NCBI GenBank assembly: GCA_950295325.1 | Contig: OX485806.1 | Location: forward strand, 44,263,169-44,327,168 | Length of the DNA: 64,000 bases | Direction of reading: 5' to 3' | From: Polytrichum commune | Taxonomy: Eukaryota > Streptophyta > Polytrichopsida > Polytrichales > Polytrichaceae | Shown: in pieces, positions 57,845 to 64,000 of the stretch | How positions within the stretch are numbered: position 1 is the first letter of the stretch | Layout of the letters: each line of letters opens with the position of its first letter | Notes under the pieces: generated by a model | What the model saw: the letters and a program-made list of their open reading frames with translations, nothing else | Told to the model about the DNA's origin: nothing | Databases searched by the model: none | Translations under genes and position numbers: made by a program

Positions 57845-58816
57845 TGTCGCGCACCTCTCCATGAGGAGTGCCCAAAACATCATGGGCACAAGAAGGACCC
57901 CGGAGTGACACCCGGGACTTGTGGCGCCGTTGGTGAGAGGGCCCAAATGATCCTAGTGTGGGTGAGGGCCCCGGGCGTTGGGAACGCCTCCCACCCAAAA
58001 CGACTAGGAGGCACGAAGGTTAGGCCATTAGCTATGCGTAGCTTATGGCGCATACATTTCATAATGCTCAAGAACACCTCAATCCGAGGTGTGAGCTAGG
58101 AGTTATGGCAATTTGAGTGGGGCGCTGTCCCAGGACAACGCCCTGGTACAACAGTGCCTGGGAGTGATTCCCAGGACTGCCAAGGTTCGAACAGGCATAA
58201 CTTCCTCAATACTTTCTAGAATGAGGTAAGTTAGGAGTCCATCGGCATCTACGTGAAGCGTAAATGAAGATGGAGTGGTTGTTTGTTGCATCAGACATCA
58301 TACAAGGAAGTTATGATGGTCTGAAGCTTTTGGGAGCTTCTAGGCTCAGCGGCTAAGGGAAAATGTCTACTTGGCCCCAACTCTTGGTAGAAAGACAAGA
58401 GTTTTCTTCACGGTGGGGTAGGGGCCCGGCGTAGAGTCCTAGAGGTTTATATGGGTGAGGTGGTGTGGCCTCACCCACCCGAGGCCGAACGGCACGGCTT
58501 CCATGGGCATTGGCCCAATGTGAGGCCATAGTTGCCTAGTACGCTTCGGGTTGTTGTAATGTTGCTCCGGCAACGCGATGATCAACATAGGATTGGACTT
58601 CCATGAATGGAAGTCCACATCTAAGGATTGGTTACTAATTAAGGGGTGAGTCCCAAAAGCAAAGTAGGAGGGTTGGTTCCCCTCGTATGAACTTAAAGGT
58701 CTGGGGTAGGAGGAGCTAACCATTAGCATGGCGGAATGTGAAGGGTTAGCGCTCGTAACCTTTGCTAGAAATGAAAATCGGCTAGATTGTTAAGGGGGCT
58801 AGCAAGGGTTGCGACA
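57845..58816 (+). mobile_element. Solo LTR of family A (second)
   Basis: 972 bp, TGTCGCGCACC to GGTTGCGACA, flanked by TAATG on both sides (57840-57844 and 58817-58821). It interrupts the end of the methyltransferase region in the same orientation as its neighbours. Confidence 0.94.
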
Positions 58817-58821
58817 TAATG

Positions 58822-59174
58822 AAGGAGCTTTGAGCTGAACGGGTTTATACTGCTTTGGCTTGTTCGCCTCCGGTGGTGGCTTCATCATCACATATTGGTG
58901 GCAATGAAGGAAAACCAGATTCTATTGGTGGCAATGAGGTTGGGGACATGGTTAATGTCCCTTCCTCTTAGTAGTGGTTAGAGTTTGTACCAGCATTAGG
59001 TGTCTGCATTAGAAAGGGAGACCATAGAGTTTGATGATTTGCCATTGGAATTTGGCCCTCATCTCACTTGTGCTGAGGCAGGAAAGGTATGAGTGTTCAT
59101 TTGCTTGTACTATAGGTGTTCTATTTTTAACCTTCAAGATCTTGAAGGCTGTAAGGAAAACTCATCTACATTCA
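58822..59174 (+). pseudogene. Methyltransferase-to-RT linker of the family D element
   Basis: Degenerate coding sequence with readable pieces: SPPVVASSSHIGGNEG, then DLPLEFGPHLT-like residues around 59035 and NLQDLEG near 59135. It joins, across the third LTR, to the RT start at 60149. No domain is recognised. Confidence 0.55.
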
Positions 59175-60148
59175 TGTCGTGCACCTCTCCATGAGGAGTG
59201 CCCGAAACACCATGGGCACAAGGGGGACCCCGGAGTGACACCCGGGACTTGTGGCGCCGTCGGTGAGAGGGCCCAAGTGATCCTAGTGTGGGTGAGGGCC
59301 CCGGGCGTTGGGAACGCCTCCCACCCACGAAGACTAGGAGGCGCAAGGGTAAGGCCATGAGTTATGCGTAGCTCATGGCGTGGTGATTCTAGAAAGCTCA
59401 AGAACACCTCAATCGGAGGTGTGAGCTAGGAGTTATGGCCATTTGAGTGGGGCGCTGTCCCGGGACAGCGCCCTGGTACAGCAATGCCTGGGAGTGATTC
59501 CCGGGACTGCCAAGGTTCAAACAGGCATAACTTGCTCAAGACTTGCTCAAATGGGGCAAGTGAGGGGTCCATCGGCATCTACGTGAAGCGTAGATGAGGA
59601 TGGAGTGGTTGTTTGTTATGATCAGACATCATACAAGGAAGTTATGATGGTCTGAAGCTGCTGAGGGGTTCTAGGCCCAGCAGCTAAAGGAAAATGTCCA
59701 CTTGGCCCCAACTCTTGGTAGAGAGACAAGAGGTTGGTTGACGGTGGGGTAGGGGCCCCGCGTGAAGTCCTAGAGGCTTATATGGGTGAGGTGGTGTGGC
59801 CTCACCCACCCGAGGCCGAACGGCAAGGCCTCGATGGGCTTTGGCCCATTGTGAGGCCATAGTTGCCTAGTATGGTTCGGGTTGTTGTAGTGTTGCTCCG
59901 GCAACGCGATGATCAACATAGGATTGGACTTCCATGGATGGAAGTCCACATTGGGGAAATGGGTTACCGATTAAGGGATGAGTCCCGAAAGCAAAGTAAG
60001 AGGGTTGGTTCCCTCCTATGAGCTATATGGTCCGGGGTAGGAGGAGCTAACCATTAGCATGGCGGAATGCGAAGGGTTAGCGCTCGTAACCTTTGCTAGA
60101 ATTGAAAATTGGCAAGATTGTCAAGGGGGGCTAGCAAGGGTTGCGACA
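59175..60148 (+). mobile_element. Solo LTR of family A (third)
   Basis: 974 bp, TGTCGTGCACC to GGTTGCGACA, flanked by ATTCA on both sides (59170-59174 and 60149-60153). Same orientation as the two preceding copies. The host reading (…SSTFIQ / LKDDHP…) continues across it. Confidence 0.94.
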
Positions 60149-60422
60149 ATTCAGCTGAAGGACGACCATCCTATTTTTGGTAGACCTTACATGCTTAGTG
60201 TTTTCGAAAGGATTGGTGTCTAAGTTTGTTGCCAAGAGTTCTTGGCAGCAAGGCTTATTGAACTCTCCAACGGGAATATGCTTGTGCTATGGTTATGCCA
60301 TCGAAGGAGGATATCTTTGGCAATTGGACGGAAAACGGATGTGCGAGGATTATCATCCAGTTAACTACAAGACCAAATCATATTGATATCCCATGCCAAT
60401 CTTGGAGGAGTTGTTTGATGCC
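60149..60422 (+). pseudogene. Start of Ty3/gypsy-type reverse transcriptase (family D), truncated
   Basis: Right after the third LTR the translation gives QLKDDHPIFGRPY, then in overlapping frames VSKFVAKSS, VMPSKEDIFGNWTENG and a CEDYHPVN-type motif with KSYWYPMPI-like and LEELFDA residues. This matches the first RT motifs of Ty3/gypsy elements (the ...VPKKDG.WR.CVDYR.LN... region). It stops at 60422 where a family B LTR begins, so the rest of RT, RNase H and integrase are missing. It proves that the methyltransferase domain lies upstream of a gypsy-type RT. Confidence 0.8.
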
Positions 60423-60681
60423 TGTGAGCCAAAAATGGTGCCCCACATGTGTTCATAACCCTTTGAAACTATTAAAAGTTATGTTTTGATGTTTTATGAT
60501 TATTCACAAAAATATAAAAAGAGTGAGGCTTGAGTGAAGTTATGTTTAGACCTTAGGTTGATTAGAAGTTTAGCGGTGTGAAGAAAATTCCTTAGTTAGG
60601 TGAGCATAGTGTGTGGTGAACCAAGGATGGCTCCTTGAGTTAAATGTTTGAATTAGGATCTATGTTGTTGGTTTAAGAGTT

Positions 60682-60861
60682 GAAGGCTTAAATGATAGGA
60701 TGAGAGCCTACAAAGTAGGAAAAAAATCAAAAGGTTTATCTTGAGCCTTGGGGGTGCTTACCTACTCCCTTGAAGGCTTAAAGGATAGGATGAGAGCCTA
60801 CAAAGTAGGAAATGATCAAAAGGTTTATCTTGAGCCTTGGGAGTGCTCACCTACTCCCTTT
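60682..60861 (+). repeat. 90-bp direct duplication upstream of the LTR TATA box
   Basis: Two adjacent copies (60682-60771 and 60772-60861) start GAAGGCTTAAA and end CCTACTCCCTT with only a few differences. Position just upstream of the TATA box suggests duplicated promoter elements in U3. Confidence 0.88.
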
Positions 60862-60869
60862 CACCTCAC

Positions 60870-60877
60870 TATATAAT
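60870..60877 (+). promoter_or_regulatory. TATA box of the family B LTR
   Basis: TATATAAT followed by CCTCACTCTCCCCTCTCC, a pyrimidine-rich initiator-like stretch. Placement inside the LTR after a duplicated segment fits the U3/R boundary. Confidence 0.7.
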
Positions 60878-61096
60878 CCTCACTCTCCCCTCTCCCTCTT
60901 CCTCTTTCTTTTGTGCTCCTTGGCACCCCACGTGTTATGAATGTGGGTGTGTGGGAAGCAAGAAAGGAGCACGTGTGTGTGCAAGGTCTCAAGGTGAAGA
61001 ACCAAGACTAATTAGCCTTGAAGTTAGTTAACACTTGTTAGGAATAGTCTTTGGTTTCAGGCATTTAGAGTTTAGCTCGTTGTGTTATAATAGAGA

Positions 61097-61530
61097 GTAG
61101 AGAGCTGTGATAGTAGAGAGCTGGGTGTATCCACAGCTGTGATATTAGGAAGCTGCGTATATCCAAAACTTTGATATTAGGGAGTTGTGTGTACCCGCAG
61201 CAGCTGGGTGTATCCACAGCTGTGATAGTAGAGAGTTGGGTGTATTCACAGCTGTGATATTAGGGAGCTGGGTGTATCCATAGCTGTGATAGTAGAGAGG
61301 TGGGTGTATCCACAACTGTGATATTAAGGAGGTGGGTGTATCCACAGCTGTGATAGTAGAGAGTTGGGTGTATCCACAACTGTGATATTAGGGAGCTGGG
61401 TGTATCCACAACTGTGATAGTAAAGAGTTGGGTGTATCCACAGCTGTGATATTAGGGAGCTGGGTGTATCCACAGCTGTGATAGTAGAGAGTTGGGTGTA
61501 TCCACAGCTGTGACATTAGGGGGGTTGGGT
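61097..61530 (+). repeat. 32-bp minisatellite in the family B LTR
   Basis: About 13 copies of a unit including CAGCTGTGATA(G/T)TAG and GAG(C/T)TGGGTGTATCCA. Two versions, GATAGTAGAGAG and GATATTAGGGAG, largely alternate, giving a 64-bp higher-order period. The other family B LTRs in this window (28971-33226, 35146-36780) do not show it. Confidence 0.92.
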
Positions 61531-62125
61531 TAAACTAGCGTAGGGGTTTAGTTGATAGCTGGGATTAGTGCAGTGGCTTTGAGGTTGTCACCAAGGTGGC
61601 GTTAAGCGTGGAGTCGATATTAACGGTGAAGTTGACGTCAAGCGGGGAGTCGACATCGACTTGGAGTTGGCACCAAGTTGCTAGGTTGGTCATCACCTCA
61701 TGGATTCTACAAGGCCAAGTTCTTCCACAGTTAGAATCTTAAGAGGAATGTTGGCAATGGTAGGCATGGCTAAACCATGACGTTGAGACTTGATTTGGCT
61801 AAAGGTGTGCTCGCACATGATTGCTAACATTAGCGAGGTGTTGTTGCCTCAAGTGATGTGGGAAACTGAAGAGAATCACCAAGTGAATGAAAACCATAAA
61901 AAGAGGTTGGAGTAAGGGTAGTGAGATAGTCACTTTCACTTGCACTCACAAGAATGAGTAAGAAGAAGTACACATGTGACTAGTAAAGGGGAATTAATAA
62001 ATTACTTGGGCGGAAGATCCAAGTTGGATTTTGTGTTTCTTTAATTGTCATTACAAGAGATGTGATTTTCAAAAACATCACCTGGACTAGGACGCTTAAG
62101 GGTGGCGGGTTTGGCCTCACATAAA

Positions 62126-62143
62126 TGGTGCGTCCGCCGGGAG
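62126..62143 (+). promoter_or_regulatory. Primer binding site of family B
   Basis: TGGTGCGTCCGCCGGGAG, four bases after the LTR end. It is complementary to a tRNA 3' terminus ending GGACGCACCA. Identical in position and nearly identical in sequence to the minus-strand copies at 28970 and 34840. Confidence 0.78.
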
Positions 62144-63220
62144 CAAAGCGGAAACTAGAAGCAAGACTTGGAGGCAACTAGAAGATTTGGAAGGCGATTA
62201 GGAGGACTTGGAGTTGGACACGAGTATGGAAGGTGCGCTCGAGGGAGGTAAGTATTTCGTGTTTAAATTTTGATTGGATAGTATAGTTGTTTTGGAATGA
62301 ATTGCATTTGATTCATGCAAATTCATTTATGGATGGAATGCGGCTAAGGTATATGTTAAACTCTCTTGGGATGGCATAACAAGATCACAATAATAGGATT
62401 CGAATTAGTTTACTAAGAGTTAGAGGGATAATCAAATTTTAGGAAATCCAACTTTGACATTCACCTCGGGGTGAGTGTCTAAGTTCTTGAACTAGGGATT
62501 GTTACTTTTGAATTACAATTGCTAGGGTGGTTATTGTGTTGTATCAATCACAGTCGAGTGCAAGTGCTAACTTACAAGAGGAATCGAATTGCTTGAGGTA
62601 AGCATATTCTTCAAAGTGAGAAGACTAATTAATTAAGGAAAGATTTTCGTACTCGTGTTTGTCGTTATCCGTTGTAGAGGGTAATTCCTGAATCATAGCA
62701 TCATGTTGAGGACAAGAGGGTGATGCCTCGGTCCTTAATGTGGTGCATGACAAAGGTCAGCCCCTCACTCTCGGTATCGTGGTTAGTGTCAATTCAAGGA
62801 GTGGCACGGAGGTGATTCTCCGGCTTGACTAAGAATTGACACGAACATGCCTATCCCTTGTTTGGGATTTTTCACTTCAGTGGGCTTGCAGGATCTCTTT
62901 CCTCACCTCCATAATTTATAAGTCAAACCAAGGGAAGTCGGTGAGGAGTGTGTTTGGTCAAGTAAGGGTTGATCGATTCTTTATGGAATGCAAGGTAAAC
63001 TCGATCCCAAAAACCAAGTTTGACATTAGGATTAGAAAGACCTAGACGTAGGAGGACATCATCTGGAATAAGCGAAGGATTAGAAGAAGTGGATGGTAGA
63101 ATATAAAGTTATTTGAACGTTGAGCCTAAATCATTGTTAGATACATTAGAATCGGAGGTTTAACTTGAGGAACATGTTATCCCTTCCAAGTTGAGTGGTG
63201 AAACTTCATAAAAAAATAAC
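62144..63220 (+). mobile_element. Family B leader and decayed gag N-terminus
   Basis: Matches the minus-strand leader 34840-33960 (for example CCTTAATGTGGTGCATGAC). From about 62986 a frame MECKVNSIPKTK corresponds to the start of the gag at 33955 (MQGKTRSQKPR), but it is broken by several stops before 63221. Confidence 0.78.
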
Positions 63221-64000
63221 GTGCTTGGGGAAGAAATTCCAATAAACGTTGATAGGGGGTTACAGGGGAGCGCACCGGCCACCATGGATCATGATCGAGG
63301 GACGGATCCACCACCCATACCTCCTATGCCACCCATTGATCCATTGGTTAGGCCGAGAGGCTTACCAATCGTGGTTCCACAAAACTTACAAGCGGTGGAC
63401 ATGCCTTCCCACCTCCCTAAGTTTTATGGAACTAAGGATGAGGATCCTTCTAGGCATATGGAGAGGTACATGGAAAGGTTAGCTAGCTCATTCGTGACTA
63501 ATCCGGGGTATTGGCTAGTATGGTTCCCCACCACTTTAGAGGGGGAGGCTTATGAGTGGTATAGGGATCATGCCGAGGGACATTTTAGAGGATGAGACCA
63601 ATTACAAAGGGAATTCTTGAATGAGTTCCGTCCAGAGGTTGGTCAAAGCACGGCGTTGAGGGCATTGGCTTCGATCAAGCAAGGTCGGGAAGAGGAAATT
63701 TTGGCCTACATTAGGAGGTTTGATTTAGTGTGTACACGATTTGTGGGAACCATGCTAAGTGATGACACACTAAGGCAATTCTTTCTTCAAGGATTCTTTA
63801 AGTCGGAACAATTAGGGGAGTTCTTGAGAGAAATCCTCACACATTGGCAGATGCCAAGCGGGCGGCTAGACAAATAGAGAGTTTGGATAAAGATCACGAG
63901 AGATTGTGGAGAAGGGAAGATGAATTGATACCTCAATTCATTCCCATTCGACCTAGGGTGGTCACGGGAGAACCGGTCAAGTATGAGAGCCAAGTTCCTT
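63221..64000 (+). pseudogene. Family B gag (capsid region), continues past the window end
   Basis: MPSHLPKFYGTKDEDPSRHM, LVWFPTTLEGEAYEWYRD, FLNEFRPEVGQSTALRALAS and LAYIRRFDLVCTRFVGTMLS followed by TLRQFFLQGFF form the retrotransposon Gag domain. One nonsense codon (TGA where a Trp is expected) lies at 63593-63595, and a frameshift near 63838 leads to ADAKRAARQIESLDKD and FIPIRPRV in another frame. Gag forms the particle shell. Compared with the copy at 33955-33263 it retains the full C-terminal part. Confidence 0.9.

Larger units (their letters stand above)
60423..62121 (+). mobile_element. 5' LTR of a family B element
   Basis: 1699 bp from TGTGAGCCAAAAATGG to GGCCTCACA, directly followed by the primer binding site. 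It contains a 90-bp duplication before the TATA box, a TATA box and a 32-bp minisatellite, listed separately. It inserted into the RT of the family D element. The other LTR would lie beyond the window. Confidence 0.87.

Noticed and set aside
54951-60148. Recurring frames of about 65-110 residues (GERAQVILVWVRAPGVGNASHP and its reverse-strand partners) as a gene family
   Set aside because: They are parts of the family A LTR, open on both strands in several frames because of GC-rich sequence, and are fused to unrelated flanks in each copy.
61145-61345. Repetitive protein frame in the minus strand
   Set aside because: It is a translation of the 32-bp minisatellite.

Overview
The window looks like nuclear DNA of a land plant with a large, repeat-rich genome. 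The evidence is GT-AG introns, one intact spliced host gene whose N-terminus matches the plant form of the PDAP1 family, Ty1/copia and chromodomain-bearing Ty3/gypsy remnants, a MULE-type transposase, many solo LTRs and satellite-like arrays. I cannot name the lineage. A seed-free plant would fit the odd element content, but that is a guess.

Layout. At 1.3-4.3 kb is an eight-exon PDAP1-like gene, the only clearly functional gene. 4.3-12.8 kb is mostly unrecognised DNA with one LTR nested inside another (7.8-9.4 kb). At 12.8-13.9 kb is a copia RT/RNase H fragment on the minus strand. 15.2-18.9 kb holds a decayed MULE transposase with a SWIM zinc finger (minus strand), and a possible divergent two-exon ORF follows at 19.1-20.0 kb. 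20.0-26.8 kb is a satellite-like array of about 127-bp units, each carrying a perfect palindrome around GGATCC. The array is split by a 2.2-kb unidentified insert and by a 630-bp transposon with an 8-bp target duplication. At 26.8-28.2 kb is a degenerate spliced gene resembling a beta-class N6-adenine/N4-cytosine DNA methyltransferase.

28.3-43 kb is a nest of LTR elements. Family B (LTR TGTGAGCC...CCTCACA, with gag and a primer binding site) is broken by solo LTRs of its own family and by two copies, in opposite orientation, of a 2.7-2.8 kb family C element. 43-49.4 kb holds two minus-strand Ty3/gypsy remnants. One is protease plus integrase tail. The other is a chromovirus with RT end, triplicated RNase H segment, integrase, chromodomain and a family A 3' LTR.

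53.2-60.4 kb is the most remarkable part. It is an old plus-strand Ty3/gypsy-like element reading gag - protease - C5-cytosine DNA methyltransferase - reverse transcriptase. Three family A solo LTRs, all in the same orientation and each with a perfect 5-bp target duplication, are inserted in it. From 60.4 kb to the window end lies the 5' half of a family B element (LTR, primer binding site, leader, gag).

Two unrelated methyltransferase folds of opposite chemistry (C5, and N6/N4-like), both in repetitive DNA within about 30 kb, are the main discovery leads. Most element genes carry stops and frameshifts, so what is seen are fossils whose intact relatives should be sought elsewhere in the same genome. 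Family names A-E are local labels for this window.
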